64,000 nucleotides of DNA from Ornithodoros turicata (lineage: Eukaryota; Arthropoda; Arachnida; Ixodida; Argasidae), in contig NC_088202.1 in NCBI RefSeq assembly GCF_037126465.1, positions 103,447,962 through 103,511,961 on the forward strand, given 5' to 3'. Numbering within the stretch: the stretch's first letter is position 1; each line of letters starts with the position of its first letter. This document shows positions 1 through 13,602 of the stretch, piece after piece. The notes under the pieces were generated by a model that made no database searches, was not told where the DNA came from, and worked only from the letters and a program-made list of their open reading frames with translations. A program made the position numbers and the translations under genes.

Positions 1-1518
1 ATGTACCCCCTGTCGCAACAGAGTGCAACGTTGGACAAATTTTTCATCTGCCAAGAAATAACGTTGTGTCCTTACTACTCGGAAGACCTTCACCGTAACA
101 TTCACGGAAGGTAAAAAAATTCTCCTTCCTTCACTAAAACCGAAAACGTTGACGCAACGCAATCGAGTTGTTCAATAGTCCTAGGTGGCTCGCTCCACCC
201 TTATCGCGGCCAGCACAGGCATGTTTGTGAGTAGATTTTGAGGCCAGCAGAAAATAGGTTTTTACCCGGCGTCCCCAGCGGCCCCTCATGGGGAGCAGGT
301 TGTGGATGTCACGTGATAGGAGGTTTATCACATTCCTGAGAAGAATTCGGTAGCTTTTAGGGAAGCGTTGCTCTCTTATTTTTTATTTGGTTTTCTCTCT
401 TCTGCAATCCTTTTGGGTCCCCTGTTGCCAGTGTTGATTCTCGAGTCCATTTTTCTCCCTCTTCTTGTGTCGTCTGCTTTCCTGGGAAGGAGCACTCAAA
501 GCAGACGGCGTTTTGGCCCCCTGCCATTTTGTGCATCGCGCTTCCTGTAGGAAGAGGCAGGTAGCTGTTTCACCTTCCGCTTCTTTCTGTTCCTTTCTAG
601 ACAGGATGGGCTTCTCTCACAGGATATGATCTTCGATACGATCACCCGAAGCAAGCAATGCCCAAGTCCAAAAGGAAGAGTGCAGCTGGCCCTATTTTGA
701 GTAGAGAGCCTGCCCTCAGGCTGACGTTTGCTGAGCAAAGTGCGGATATTTGTTTCCTCTCTGTTTTGGGGCATTCGCTGATACTGACGATGACAGTAAA
801 AGGCATGGATCGGGTAAAGAGACGAAATGCAGCCGGAGTAGAAAAATGAAAAGGTAAAAAAAAGGAAGAATACCATTACCACTCCCTCTCCCCGAACAGC
901 ATGTACACATGTATATCTGCATCACTTAGAAGAATCGCGAATCACGACAGAGTAAATCTGGAACAAGGAACTCGACGAAATATGCCTAGCACGCGGTCCT
1001 AAAATGCAGTTTCGATATCACTAACTGATCCGCGAAATCGCCCACTTCTCCTTTATACTCCCAACAAATGGTCAAGTTTCGTCTTGCGCGCATACATACA
1101 AGCGTACACAAAACGCCCCTTCAGCATAATTTTGCCATATTGTTACTCATGAAGGAAACAAACAAGTAGACACGGCTGCCGCAACTAAATAATACTTCAT
1201 TCTGTTGAGTGCTGTTCTCTGGAGTTTGCATTGGCAAACGAAGTCGCAAGGGTCCCGAAGCTCCCAGTGATGGAGGTGTACTGGTGCGGCGACAGCAGCA
1301 CACAGGTCACGGTGCTTCACTTTCTCTTCGATGGCCTTCGATAGGCCAATAGATGTGTGATCTCGACAACATCTTCATCTTGGTTTGCCCAACATGGTAG
1401 TCGTGAAGGGTGTCTAGCAGCGACTCCCTCTACGCAGGGGAAGAAACTGCACGTAAGGCACAAAAATACACCCATTGCATACGACGAGTTCCTTTTGCCT
1501 ATGGTCGTGGGCATGGAG
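1..1518. other. Unassigned non-coding DNA
   Basis: Only short random-looking open frames occur on both strands, with no recognisable protein motif, RNA gene or clear repeat. A 65-codon minus-strand frame around 1317-1514 contains a hydrophobic stretch that could pass for a signal peptide, but nothing else supports it. Confidence 0.4.
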
Positions 1519-2241
1519 TCAGTTCCTCCGCACCGTGCGCCACGTGCGTGAGATAAAGTCTGCCGCCTTGGACAGAGGCAAATCGCTAGCTGTAGCTACG
1601 GCGATATCTTTGGTGATCATATTGAATGACATCAATTTCTTGACAAGCCACGCTGAAAACTTTGTTGTACAGACTGGTCGAATTCCCGATATGGGTCTTC
1701 CGGGAGTCGAGACAAACGATCTACATTTGGCACCCTGATTTGTTCCTTTAAACTGGGTGTCACACATGTAGCTCGTCAACGACAGCGCACAATGCTGTAA
1801 ACGACACTGTGATACATCTTTTTGGTCAAGTTGTAGCCAAGTGCTTGTTCTTCGGTACAGAGAGCAAACGTTCTTCCCGAAAGACACTGTTGAATATTTT
1901 TCATTAAAAAAAATTGTGGCAGGTGCCTGCCTTTCAGTCTGTGCATATTTCTTCTCTGCCGATGCGAGGACATCTGATACGCGAGCTGTACTTAAGACTG
2001 TACTCAAAGTTGATATGGTGACAAGTAAACCAACCGAGTCCTCTGGAAGAAACACCATCCGCCAAGGCGGTGATCTTCTGTCAGTCGTAATGAGTAGAGA
2101 GCGAATTTTTAGGCACAAAATAAAAACGCATAAAAATGCACTCAAAAAGGCCCAAAAAGGCGCGAGTTTTCTCGGAATAGGCACGGCGAATATTGCACTA
2201 CGAACAAAGCCGTCAGCATAGGTTGCCTTATACGGTAACAT
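1519..2241 (-). CDS. Hypothetical 240-codon open frame
   Basis: This is the longest open frame in the window outside clear transposon proteins: an uninterrupted 240 codons from ATG at 2241. Residues around 28-50 form a hydrophobic stretch that could be a membrane segment. The C-terminal half has scattered cysteines without a recognisable zinc-finger spacing. I recognise no family. A 126-codon frame overlaps it on the opposite strand, which weakens the coding case, and no neighbouring exon or promoter signal is evident. It could be a chance open frame, an exon of an unknown gene, or the remnant of an unrecognised transposon. Confidence 0.22.
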   Translation of the reverse strand: MLPYKATYADGFVRSAIFAVPIPRKLAPFWAFLSAFLCVFILCLKIRSLLITTDRRSPPWRMVFLPEDSVGLLVTISTLSTVLSTARVSDVLASAEKKYAQTERQAPATIFFNEKYSTVSFGKNVCSLYRRTSTWLQLDQKDVSQCRLQHCALSLTSYMCDTQFKGTNQGAKCRSFVSTPGRPISGIRPVCTTKFSAWLVKKLMSFNMITKDIAVATASDLPLSKAADFISRTWRTVRRN

Positions 2242-2366
2242 AGCACTCTATCACGTGGACTTCTGTGACAATTGGTGCTAAGAAATAATACGCTTGTATT
2301 ATAACTTCTGAAGTAATCCTTCGTTGCACTGCAAAGATTCCACACAGCCAGCGAGAGAGAGAAATG

Positions 2367-2389
2367 AAAAAAAAAAAAAAAAAAAAAAA
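2367..2389 (+). repeat. Poly-A tract (23 bases)
   Basis: Uninterrupted A run after a GA-rich stretch (GAGAGAGAAATG). It may be a retroposon tail, but no body is recognised upstream. Confidence 0.8.
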
Positions 2390-2654
2390 CGGTATGGAGA
2401 TTTTGGCGTCCACAAAACCGCTCTGATCGCATGTCAATCTTTATTTTGGAATTGGACTACAGTACGTGCACACGTCGTCTTATTGAAAGTACGAAGTCAG
2501 TGTGTCCCGGCGTGGAATTCTGCCGCCTGTCGCTACGAATTGTCCTACATGCCGAGGACAACCTCACGATGTCTACCGATTTGATGGTGCGTGCCTGTAA
2601 AACGAGTACTCGCGAGGGATATCGTCGGGAACAGAAGAAGCGTCACCACCAGAG

Positions 2655-2815
2655 CTGTAAAGTAACTAATTACAAGTAATTGAGTTACTCTAATTACTTT
2701 TTGTGTAACTAATTACTGTAACCAACTACTTTCTAAAACGTGTAACCGTAATTTAATTACTGTTTTCACGTAACTCTTTTTACGTACTCTGAGTAAAGTT
2801 ACTTCATCAATCTAA
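2655..2815. repeat. Degenerate TAATTACT-type palindromic repeat
   Basis: The words AACTAATTAC, AGTAATTGAG, CTAATTACTT and TAATTTAATTACTG recur on both strands over about 160 bases. The pattern resembles the degenerate palindromic patches at 55060-55150 and 57720-58420. No family name can be given. Confidence 0.45.
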
Positions 2816-3889
2816 TTTCTCTATCACACGGCAAATTGTTTGTATTGTATTGCATCGAGCTACACGAAGAAAAAGAACGACATTTGGAAATAATGTCGCT
2901 GTCGTTGATTAAGACCTCTGGAAGAGCGCTACAAAACCAAGTCGAAGGCTCTACGCGAGGCAGTCGGTAGAAGACGTAGCCAGAAGTCGGACGCCCCAGC
3001 ATCAACCCCATCCAAGGTTCAGTTTTTTTCCCAAAAATTATGCTTACCTGTCAGTACTATCCACCTTGTGTGCGTTATACGTAGAAGTGAAGTGAAGTGC
3101 CCACCTGTGTTCATCGATCAAGACATCCCCACTCTTCTTCTCCTTCTTGTTATATGTTAAGAGTTGTTAGCCATAATCATCCCCAAGGAACCCCCGAAGA
3201 CAACCACTGCACATCACCTAGCTTTGATTTGTTGCCCTCCATTCGCATCCTTGGACTTTTAATTTTTGCTGTCAACCGTACTGTTGTTGGCAGAGTAAAT
3301 TTGTTATTGTTACAGACACCTCGACTCTTCTCATAGTTACTGTTGTGTCGTTCCCGAGCGCGTGTCCTTGACCCGGGGACAGTCCGTTCACTTCTTCTGT
3401 GTTTGTCGGAACGGTGATACATCGGATACTGAGGCTGTTTAGCTTAGGCCAGTGGAAGTAAGCATAGCCCTCCCGATCTAGCGACGGAGGTGAGGGCCCA
3501 GTTGGTGCGATCGCGAAGCAGACCCAGTGAGACCGTGGGGTCAAGAAGCGGCACACCGGGTGTCCGTGACAGTGAGTAACTTATACAACTCTGGTCACCA
3601 CTAAGCACAGCTGCAAGGGCATGCAGACACGGTCTTGCACCGCGTGCAAGGAATGCAGACGAAAAAAGAATTAACTTTCTGTCACAGAGGAAGACAAAAT
3701 CGCATTCTGTGATGTAGCGCGGCGAAGCGTTGTCCTCGGCTGTTGTGAACTTTTTTTTTTCGTTGCATAACGAAACTATGAAATAAACACGAAGCAGCAA
3801 GTAAAGTACCCGTTTATGCACTTGTCGGGACATATTTTCAAAAAAGGTACTAATCGGAGAAAAAGGCAAAAAAGGCACTAACATTAGGG

Positions 3890-5230
3890 TCCCAATGGAT
3901 TCCCTTCGACCCGATTGCGGCTTAGAACATTGAAAGGCAGCATTTGTACGTCTCCCGACGAAGAGGCATATTCCTGGGATTCCGCTCTCTAGTAATGAGC
4001 CAGGACACCAGCTGAGGTCAACATAGTCTTCAGCTGTTCGAACGCCATGCTAAGCATGGCGACGACCACTGCCAGGCCGTTCCTTCCTTGAGTAGACACC
4101 TGAGAGGAGCTATAAATAGTTTCCGTAGTGTTGCACCATTCCTAACAATGACTGGAGTTCCGACACTTCATTTGGTGGAGGCATATTTAGCATTGCTGAT
4201 ACCTTCTTGAGAGACGGTCCAAAATCTTTGGCGTACACAACGTGCCTTAGTAGATGCTCCACTTGGGGCTGTAGGAATGCACATTTCTCTTTTTTCAGAG
4301 TGAAGACAACCTCCTGCACTCGTGCGAAGATCCTGCTCGAGTCGTCGAGGTTCTCTGTAACATTTATTCGAGTGATTATGACGTCGCCGAGATAACAAGG
4401 CCTTCTTCATCGTGCGCTTGAGAACAACATGACATTCTATTAAACTGAAACAACAGCTTAATAGTGTTGTTCACGATCATTTTCGTAGCCGACCTTATTT
4501 GTAGTCAAGCTTCAGGCACATTCAGCTCGGCAAACTTTTGTCTGCCATTGAGGATCGCTCTTGTCGGGGCAACTGGTAGTAGGTGACGGTCGTCAGAGTC
4601 ACCACATACCCTACATTGTACAATTTGTCTTCGGCACTACCACGAAACATTCAGACGCCCATTCAGAAACCTTAGTCGTTTGCAGCACACCATTTTCTAT
4701 TGGGTTGTACATATATATCTTTGTTTTGTGTGCTGCTTGCCTAGTCGGAAATGGAATGGAGCAAGGCTAGAAAATTATCGGTTGTGCCTCTTCCTTGAAG
4801 TACAGCTGAACGAAGGCCTTTGTACACCTTCTAAGCTCCGGACGGAACAACTCGTTGTGTACCTTCAGAAATGCTTTATGGGTGGTTGTGCTGAGATGAC
4901 GCTCCCAACAAAGAGGTGATTCGTATGAATGCTGGGCGCTCGAATCCAATCTCGCCCAAGCAGGTTTGCATGTTCGGTTTGTGTGAAAAGAACTCTCCCT
5001 ATACGATACCCCAAGCATACTTGAAGCTATACTTGCCCACGCATAGGAATTTCGGCCGTGTTGAATCAACGACGTTGGTACCTGGGTGGACTTTCCAAAC
5101 TTGAAAAAAAGTCCGTTCGACTCACAAGGCTGGACGAGACCCTGTATCCGCTTGGAGGACAGCATCTTCCCCTCTGAATTCAGCGGGTCAGGAACTTCGT
5201 TCGTCATGTTCTTCAGCGAGGTAAACATCG
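3890..5230 (-). pseudogene. Degenerate Ty3/gypsy pol fragment (pre-RT, RT, RNase H tether)
   Basis: Reading the minus strand, pieces of a gypsy polyprotein appear in order across several frames. At 4850-4767 there is a pre-RT segment (VQLYFKEEAQPI). About 4770-4600 gives IENGVLQ, SEWAS and VVVPK, the fingers of RT. About 4540-4450 gives KFAELNVPEA and LLFQFNRM, the palm. At 4394-4383 the catalytic YxDD box reads YLGD, so its first aspartate is lost. At 4319-4110 the thumb is LKKEKCAF, LLRHVVYAKDFGPS and LLGMVQHYGNYL. About 4110-3985 gives the RNase H tether EQLKTMLTSAGVLAHY. Stops and frameshifts occur throughout, so the copy is dead. The 5' part (5228-4850, one long frame) may cover decayed protease and linker. 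No LTRs were located. Confidence 0.8.
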
Positions 5231-6295
5231 CTCACGAGACATAACCTTCCGGAAACGTCTATCACCTCGATAATTTCTGGAAGATGAAGCATTACCATTA
5301 CGACATATTGTCGATATGTGACCTCTTCTTGGGCAAGAAGGACAATCCTTGGAAACGAACATCATCTAAGTAGCTGCCCCAGAGCGGAACGGTATCACTC
5401 CTTTTCCGGAGCGTGGGGCTCTTGATGAACTCTCACGCTCCAGCTTGCAGGTCGGAGCGCGTGGGTGTACCTCTAGCCCGCCATAGTACCTCGAAGTAAA
5501 GTGATCGAAATACCCTCTGCAAAATAAACTTAATGCACAGTAGCGCGCGAGAAACTGCCAACAGCGAACTGAGACTAACCTGGACAGAAAAATGCAAACA
5601 CCAAACTTTGACTAACCTAATAATAAACTAACCAACGTGGTGTTCCGTCGTGTCTGCCCCGCTACCCAAGCAAGCTAACGCCGAGGTAAGCAACGAGCCT
5701 TCCGAAAGCAACGAGCAAGCTCGGATGTCACTTTCACTTTTTCGCCGACTCTTGTTGGTCTTTACGTGCGGAGAACATATTGAACCTTTCGAACTCCTTA
5801 AATCTTTATGGACTATAATATTCAGACAGCCTCTAGGCGAGCAGTCTTCGTATGAAATTTCCCAACATTACACGGGCGAACTAAAAACGCTTCCTTGTGT
5901 CGCTTGTAAACTCCAGGGCTAACTGAAGATACGCGCAAACTGCTTTTATCTGTGTCCGTGGTGATCCCGGCCACTCGCAACCGCAGCTAAGCTTCGAACC
6001 TTACTTGATAGAAGTTCCATTCCTCCACCAATAGATCAAATGATCCTGGGCTCCGGAAATGACTATTATATGCTCTCGTACTATGCTCTCGTGTGACGTC
6101 GCGTCAATAGTCAATGCCACCGTCGGTGAGAGAGACACCAGAGATCAAACCTCCTCGTCACCTGGATTAGATCGACTACCTGGGTGTTTAACGCGGTTTA
6201 CTCCAAGAAGACGCCCAAGTGCTTTACTGAACAACAGTGGATCACGGGCTCTCTGAGCTTCCTTGACGTCACTGGTAGGTTGGTCCAGCGCCACT

Positions 6296-6325
6296 ACACA
6301 CACACACGCACACACACACACACAG
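6296..6325 (+). repeat. (CA)n microsatellite
   Basis: Near-perfect CA dinucleotide repeat with CG interruptions. Confidence 0.85.
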
Positions 6326-6608
6326 ACAGAAGCGCTTTACTACTCAAACATAATCGCAAGAATATAAGCACAATGGACAAACACAATCTCTTACACAAGA
6401 CAACCTGCGGCATTTTCCTTCGTTGTCATATCACACACCGTGAAGCAGGAACAAACGCTATAACATGAAGAATCTCCGTTGCAGTCTCTCCGAAAACGAC
6501 CGCCCATGTATTCTCACAAGCCGAACCATCCACAGTAAACAAGGGCTTCCTCTGCCCATTTTTTTCGCAGACAATTGTCAGTCTGCCCCTTCCTTCAGTT
6601 CCACGAGC

Positions 6609-6642
6609 AGACACACACAGACACACACACACACACAAACAT
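6609..6642 (+). repeat. (CA)n microsatellite
   Basis: Second CA repeat with ACACAG interruptions about 300 bases after the first. The flanks are not otherwise similar. Confidence 0.8.
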
Positions 6643-6985
6643 GTAGCAAGAGCTAAGTACACATGGGGGCTCTGAGCTTCCCGTAATTAAAGAACGATCG
6701 GGAGTTTCCTCGCATTGATCGCTGTCGGTAGTCCGATGCGGCAAATCGCGTGCGACATCGATTGTGCTGGCGCGCGCTCAGCGCCGCGTGCTGCATGTTT
6801 CTTGTTCTACAGCTGCGAGAGTGTGTCACAAGTCGCAACTTGCTTTCACCCTAGATATATTAGGAAGAATACAGTCATTAAGTGGCGAAGTCGACGACTG
6901 CCAATGTTGAACTTTAGCTGCGTAGAAATGATACCGAATCAGTGGAAAGAGGCTCACTCCGTTGGAGTAGGTGAATGAGAGAATG

Positions 6986-7016
6986 AAAAAAAAAAAAAAA
7001 AGAAAGAAAGAAAGGA
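6986..7016 (+). repeat. Poly-A followed by (GAAA)n
   Basis: A 16-base A run grades into GAAAGAAAGAAAGG, a simple A-rich tract that may derive from a retroposon tail. Confidence 0.75.
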
Positions 7017-9889
7017 AATGAATGTGACCTACGTGAGTAGTATGTTTCTCGCAAGAAGCAACAGCAAACCCGGCAAGAGGAAGAGGAAAGCTCACTCAAC
7101 ATTAGAATTGGATGAAACATTAGACTAGCTGATCCTCCTCTTGCATACAACTCATTCGCTGCGCTGAGCCCGCCTTAGTTCAGTTCTCGTACAATGACAC
7201 TGGATGTGTTCCGCCGTAAATCTGTTTTTAAAAACTAACCGCAATGAAGTATATTTTGCCCTTTCCTTTTTAGGTTCGAGTTGTAAACTCATGCAATACT
7301 GGCAAGAATGCGACTTCTTTTTGCATGACATTCATTCATTGATTACGCACATTCATTCTGCAACTTGATCGTGCGGGTAATGCCCGCCAAGTAGCATCTG
7401 TAATTGACGAGGTGCGTTTAGAACTATAGAGATTGGTCTATATAACATCCGTGTAGTCTGCACTCCTCATAACCAGAGCAAGGTTCTACGATGTACGCGG
7501 TCACCTTCTGCAAGGTTCCACCTGGAAAGACGCGCGAATGCAAATTCGATTACATTGGGTATAAAGCAATGTCTGCTGTTGAACTTCAAATGTATATCTC
7601 GGCTGTATTGTTGGGCTTGGTATAGTACACGGATAAAACTCTTGTATCTAAGGAGTGTACCACTTCTAAAATTAGCTATCTGTGAAGAAAAAGAAAGAAA
7701 AGAAAACACCGCATATTTACGAGAATCTCAATAATTTTGGCCCTTCGGTATTCAGAATTTCTTGCGCCAATGCTTATGACGATGTAACTCGCCGAAAATG
7801 AAGGCGCATGTGTAGCGCGTGCTACGATATATTTTTTTCCCCGACTGGCAACATTGGTCATGCTTTGTAGAACACTTCTGCACCATTCATTCATACCAGC
7901 TAGCAGGCGGAAATCATAATTTCAGTGCAAGTGCCCACAACGTCGGCACAAGTTTCTCCCAACCCATTGTTCACGGTGTATCCCGTACGCTTGACTGGCT
8001 CGCAGTTCCTCCTGCTTTTGACGGGTGAAGAACGACTGAGTCTTGCTCGCCTCTTGTTTCTGCTGCAGCAGGAATGCTAAGGATTTAACCCGCATGAACG
8101 ACTGGGGCTCGTCGTCGAGGCTCTTGCCCGGTGAAGGAAGGTGCACTGACGTAGCGGAACGGGGTTACTTTACTGGCTCCGAGAAAGAAGACGGATACCT
8201 TCTTCTTTCTCAGGGTTCAGCGGAGGAGTCTGGGTGTGGGAAACATCCCTGACGGAGTGGAGAAACAGCTTTACTGGCGAAAGAAATGCAGGACGCCCGA
8301 AGAATGCAGTGTAGCGTGGTGATGCGCGTGTAGGAAAGGAAAGAGCAGTGAGCTGTGGTGAACTTTTGTGACGCAGCGCGATAGTTTTAATGCGTTTGCC
8401 GAGCGCTCTGTTTACCACGTGGTGCGATGTTACCTTTACAAGCGTATCGTTTTGTGTCGTTTAACGCTGCCAAAGTTTCCAGAAAGGGCTGCTACGATTC
8501 GTATGCTTGATTATACATGCCGATTGTCGCTTCGTCATCAGTAAAATGGTAAGAGGTATGTGTTTACGGCCTTTTATCCCGTACTACCTTTTGTCAATTG
8601 CAGCTTCTGGTTGTTCGCGAGGCATCGCTTCGTCGCATGTGTGCATTATGCTGATCTACGTGTGTCACGCGGACGTGCTATAATTCGGCAATGTAAGTGC
8701 GCTAGAAAAAAAGCTACAAAACAAGCGCAAGTGCGAATCTCTATATAGGCATCCATTGTCCCTTATACAAGATAAATTTTATCCAGCGAGGCATGCGTTT
8801 TTCGAATGTGTTGGAATTCGTTACTCGATGTTCTCAGCTGGATGAATATCACTAACGAGAAGGAGCTCCGGCGGGCAGATAAGTAAAGGTCAAACATACA
8901 TAGGCAGTCATTATTTGATGTGGTTTCAAACCATCTTGCCGGAACAGTTCTCGTCGAGGAAACTGTCTTCTTGGGGATGCTGTCATTTGCTCGCGTCCGG
9001 ATCCATTCTGCTCGGTACGAATGGAGGGACTCGTCCGCCGTTCCTTCCGGCGCGGAAGATATTCTTGCGCAGTCGGAGTTCCCGTTTCTCTCTTTTGCTT
9101 TCGGCGCTGCATGCTTGGGGGAACGAAACGAGATAACGGTGTGCCATCAAACCTGCCTTTACAATCGGGACGCTCAAATTTACGGAAGTCATGCATGCAG
9201 GGCGCGTAGGATATTGGAAGAAGCACGATTTATGAGTACCGAATAAGCGAAAAATTAAGTGAACACGGGGATAATGGGATGGAAGGGGGAAAGACTTACA
9301 CACAAGTTGTCGTTTACGAGGTGAACAGTAATATGTCTTTGTGTTGTTCTGTGCTCTTGGATGTTTTCCTCTTGTTTGTTGTATCGCGACGTAACGCCAC
9401 CAATTATCATTATAGTTTGCCCATTCACCATGATGCCATGTTTGTCTGTATAGATGTACATGTTGACTTTTCCGTTTACTGTTGATGTTCTACGTCATCA
9501 CCTCTTGTGGCACTGAGATACCGAGCGGGTCAGTATAGATATTAGGGATAATATCGCGACTGGACATTGCTATCCCGAATTGCTATCCCAATGAAAAATT
9601 ATGCGAGATTAGATAAATGTATGTTAGATATATCATAAACCGACTTGTGATTACGCTAGAATCGTGTAAAAAAACAACTCGTGCAAACATTTTTCCTGTG
9701 GCGAATCCCGTTGGTCGTTGTCGTGCAGCACAGTGCACTGTGCCGGTGTTGCTTGAGTGTGGAAACGAACAAAGAGCGAAATGAACGACCAATGAAACGT
9801 GATGCTCGTTGTACTGAAGCGACCAGTGCAACCTTTACACTCGTATCAGTGTAATATTACTCTACATTACAACGACCAGCGCAATTCGC

Positions 9890-9955
9890 CTTTAGGTGGT
9901 GGTGGTGGTGCTGGCGAATGGGGTGGGCAACGTCACGACTGACGACCTGGGAGCA
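9890..9955 (-). repeat. SINE tail fragment
   Basis: The stretch GGTGGGCAACGTCACGACTG is shared with the SINE inserted in the gypsy element near 44.3 kb, where it lies at the SINE's 3' side. A GGT run precedes it here. The tRNA-like head was not found, so this is probably a 5'-truncated copy or the tail of a related repeat. Confidence 0.5.
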
Positions 9956-11951
9956 TCGTTGAAGTAACATGAATGCCATTCCCAGCACAAGGTGCGTCCC
10001 TTCACTAACTTAACTACGTCGCATCACGTGGTGATGTCTCTTCTCTGCAGGGTAGTTTCACACATGATTTTTGGAATCTGTGGCGGAGTGCTGCTCGTGC
10101 CGCCCATGGCACTTTGCCGTGGAATCAAAGGGCAACGAAATAAATTATTTATAAGTCGGTATCTACATAAAAATTCGCAGATGTTCGTAACGTAGGTTTC
10201 ACGTCTTCTCTGCGTTTCATGGTTGATGCGATAGAGGCTCGCCGCTCACTGTGCCTCGTCGCAGAGGGCCTGTAATACTTTGCGAGCATTCTAACTTAAT
10301 CAGCTGCGACGCCTACACAATGTACACTCGCCTGGTGCTCCTCGTGGCTCATAATTCTGCAACGTAACAACCCTGTGCTTGTTACTTATATCGGGTTTTC
10401 CTTCTATCGCGCATCAACGATGACCCAGATAACAACAGAAACAAAAAAAGTCTCATGTCAAGTTAGACGTAATGAAAATCCTCTGTTGTTTGACAAGAGC
10501 TCTTTGACCTTGTCACACCTCCTCGCCCCCCTCTCTCTATCAAAATTTCTCGGTCCCTGAGCATATCCCGTCCACCAACACTCTCCCCTCACAGCTGCTT
10601 TCACCTTTTTGGGCACCATCGGACTTCGATCCTTATTGTGAAGGGGCTCATTATTTCATTCCTTACATCACCGCCAGCATTGGGGTAGGGAAACAACAAA
10701 AGTGACCAATAACGGCTTTGGAGTTACACAACACCACACCAAATCTAACGATGGTACGTTTATCGTTTCTAACATCTCGGCCAACTGCCGAGACATATCA
10801 TTGTAAGAGATACCACGTAGAGGCTTAATCAATCAAAACGAAGTATATCTTACCATTAGACAGGTTCCACGCTTTGGAGCAGCGTCCCCCATCCAAATAA
10901 TAAAATGAGTAACCTAAGAAGGTCCATATGAGAAGCATGAACGTATGTTATCACATTGACTGCGCTCATGGCATTATGGTATTCTGCCCCGTCCCAAAAT
11001 GGATTCCCCTTTCGTGCGTTTGGCAGCGGATATCCGAACTCTTTTATTCGACACCTATGATTTGATGGTTCCTTTTCAGCACTCAGCTTATTGCGACCTC
11101 CGCCTGTGACTTCTCCAAATCCATCTATTCTGGCGACGAAGAAAAAGGCAGAAAAGCGAACAAGGAAGGGCTTTAATATAAAACGACTACGAAAAATATG
11201 ATCGAGTAGGTTTGCGCAGCCAGCCTGAAAAAAGGACACGGAAAGAAAGCAGCCGAAACAAAAATTATAAATAGCTAGAGGCCGTCATATACGAGGGCTT
11301 GGTTCAGGTAAAAGGCGTGTATAATGCGACGCATGTCGTTACTACAAGCAGAAAAACTGCGGGTAAATAAGTACATAAAAGTTGGGAGGGGTGCTAAAGA
11401 TGGATTACTTTGTCGGAATAAGCGAGGGAAAAGACGTCCGTTAGGCCTAGCCGAATGCTTTGGAGCTGTTGCTCTTGTTTTTCTTTTCGTCTTCTTTTTC
11501 AGCTCGATTTTATTGTTTTTGTCTTTCCAACCAATGTGGGTGGGAAAGCTGTCTGTGGTGATCTTCGGGTTTGGTACGGCTATGGTCATAGAGCGGAAAA
11601 ATCTATAATGCTCCGTCTCTGTCTTTTCTCCGAATGCAATCCTCTCCCTCCGCGACGATAGGGTCACTCGGCCTACACTATATTCTGGGAAGGGTTGCTG
11701 TTTTCTTTATTAGGTGTTGTCATTCGACGTCCACATCGAGCTTGCGTGTTGTATATGATGACCGGGACAGAATGAGACGAAGGAACCTCGTCGGCCGATA
11801 ATAGCGTGGAAAGAAGAGGGAAGACAGCAACTATTTTTTCACAACAAGAAAAGTTCTGTTACAGGAGAAAAAAAAATTGTGCAGTTCTCGTTGGTGCTCT
11901 TAAAGTGCTACTACTGAATAAAAAAATATTTTATTTCGTGCTATAGATCAA

Positions 11952-12082
11952 CCTCAAGCAGCACAACCTCCCGGCCCAATATTGGCTTAATATTGGCAAT
12001 GCTAGTCCCATGCTGGGTCAATATTAGACCAGTATTGCCAATATCCTGCCAATATTGGGCCGGGGTGTTGCGCTACTTGGGT
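11952..12082. mobile_element. Small foldback element, GGCCCAATATTGG arms
   Basis: Inverted arms of about 33 bases meet the pattern CAAC-CCCGGCCCAATATTGG on the left (about 11952-11985) and its complement on the right (about 12049-12082). The middle is built from further AATATTGG-type words. No coding capacity and no clear target-site duplication. Confidence 0.55.
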
Positions 12083-13602
12083 ACCTGACTGAAAGACAGT
12101 GCGCGCAAAATTCAAATCCCGACAGTGAACATCGCGCGTCAGCAAAATAAAAATTTGGGATTAGCCAAAGTTTGCAATGAGGGTAAAAAGAATATAAAAA
12201 AAGGGTTTGCAAGACAAACCACACATCTCATAATATTAAAAACCCCGAGACTAGGTAAGTACGAAACAGATACACACGGGCAATGTTGAAAGACATATCA
12301 TGCGCTGAACTTTTATGTAAGACTCCACTTGGTCCAGTTATTTCTGGAAAATCGTTACTATAAGAGAGAAAAAAAAAAACAAAAAAAAAAAAACGCTGGC
12401 CTCTCAGCCTCAACATTTCCAATGGCCCATACCGCCCGCGAAGTCTGGCGTGTATGCGCACATGCGTAGTTTCGTAGCGGTCAAAACTTACATAGTGCAA
12501 GAAAACCTAAAGCTAGCTAGCCGCTAGCCGCCATCCTCTCAGCTATCCCAGTCAAAAATGTGTTAAGATATATTTAGTTTCCTGCGTAATATATTAATAG
12601 CATATCAATTTACAATGCAGTTTTGTGTATCACTTTTACTTAATATGGCTTCCAGATTTAATCGCAAGGCCCCCAAAATTCCCGACAGCACGAGTTTCGT
12701 ACTTTGCACCATACTTTGCACTTACACACCGCCCTTTGTCTTGGCTAACCCCGTATTTGTTGTCATCACATTCCTTTAAGCAAGCGATTCCGCCGTTACT
12801 TATAACTTGTAACAGCTTACAGCGCCCTTCCGTAGCTGGCGCCACACTCTACGCGCACACTGCGTTTTTCGAAGGCACTAACCGTTTACTGATTGTCCTT
12901 CGGTTATAAGATAACATAAATTCTTCGTGAAGAATAGGAAGACGTTCTATGGTGTAGGTTCATTTATAACTTATATATTTTTCAGCGACAATATTTTCCT
13001 TATAAAATGGCACCTAGCTGACGATACCAACGTGAGTGATCGATGAATGTTCAAGGAAAACAACGAGAGGTCAGGCTTTCGGAAAGTATGACAGTTAAGT
13101 GCCTTATAACGCTACCACTTAGTGGCCAGCTTGTTCGACGTTTTCCGAGAGAAAGAGACAAAAAAATATCATCGAAATTCTGCCAATAAACGAATAATTT
13201 CTCGGAGAGAGTTGGTGACCAAGTGAACCATTTTTTTTCCCGGTAGTGCAGCATGGGACAAAAGTTTACGGAACGCCGGGGTGTGGTATTTATCAATTGG
13301 AGCGATACCCTAGCAGCAGACTGTAGCGGACACACATACTGAGAGATGAATGAAATAGGCGGTCGCCCGTTTCTTATTGGATCTCTGCCTGATAACCAGC
13401 AGGGGGCCGCTCCGATGAAGAAATACGCCAGTGCCGTGTTCCGTAAATTTTTGTCCAAAGCTGTACATCTAACAAGTACATTATGTATGCGCTTTAGACA
13501 GGCGCACTAAACGCGGCGTTCAATTACTGCCCGAGCTATCTCCCAGTTTCACGCAACGTCCCTTCCGATATTTTTCTTTCTTTTATTCTTACGAGGTAAA
13601 TT

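Larger units (their letters stand above)
2242..3889. other. Non-coding stretch with poly-A and a TAATTAC-rich patch
   Basis: No protein is recognised. It holds a 23-base A run (2367-2389), an AT-rich patch of degenerate TAACTAATTAC/GTAATTACT words (about 2655-2815), and low-quality open frames near 3270-3880. The latter may be decayed flank of the gypsy fragment that follows, but I could not match them to gag or an LTR. Confidence 0.35.

Noticed and set aside
3270..3884. Frames near 3.3-3.9 kb as gypsy gag or LTR
   Set aside because: No Gag motif, LTR ends or primer-binding site could be aligned with confidence.
11275..11667. 130-codon minus frame
   Set aside because: It has a lysine-rich low-complexity middle, no family resemblance and overlapping plus-strand frames.
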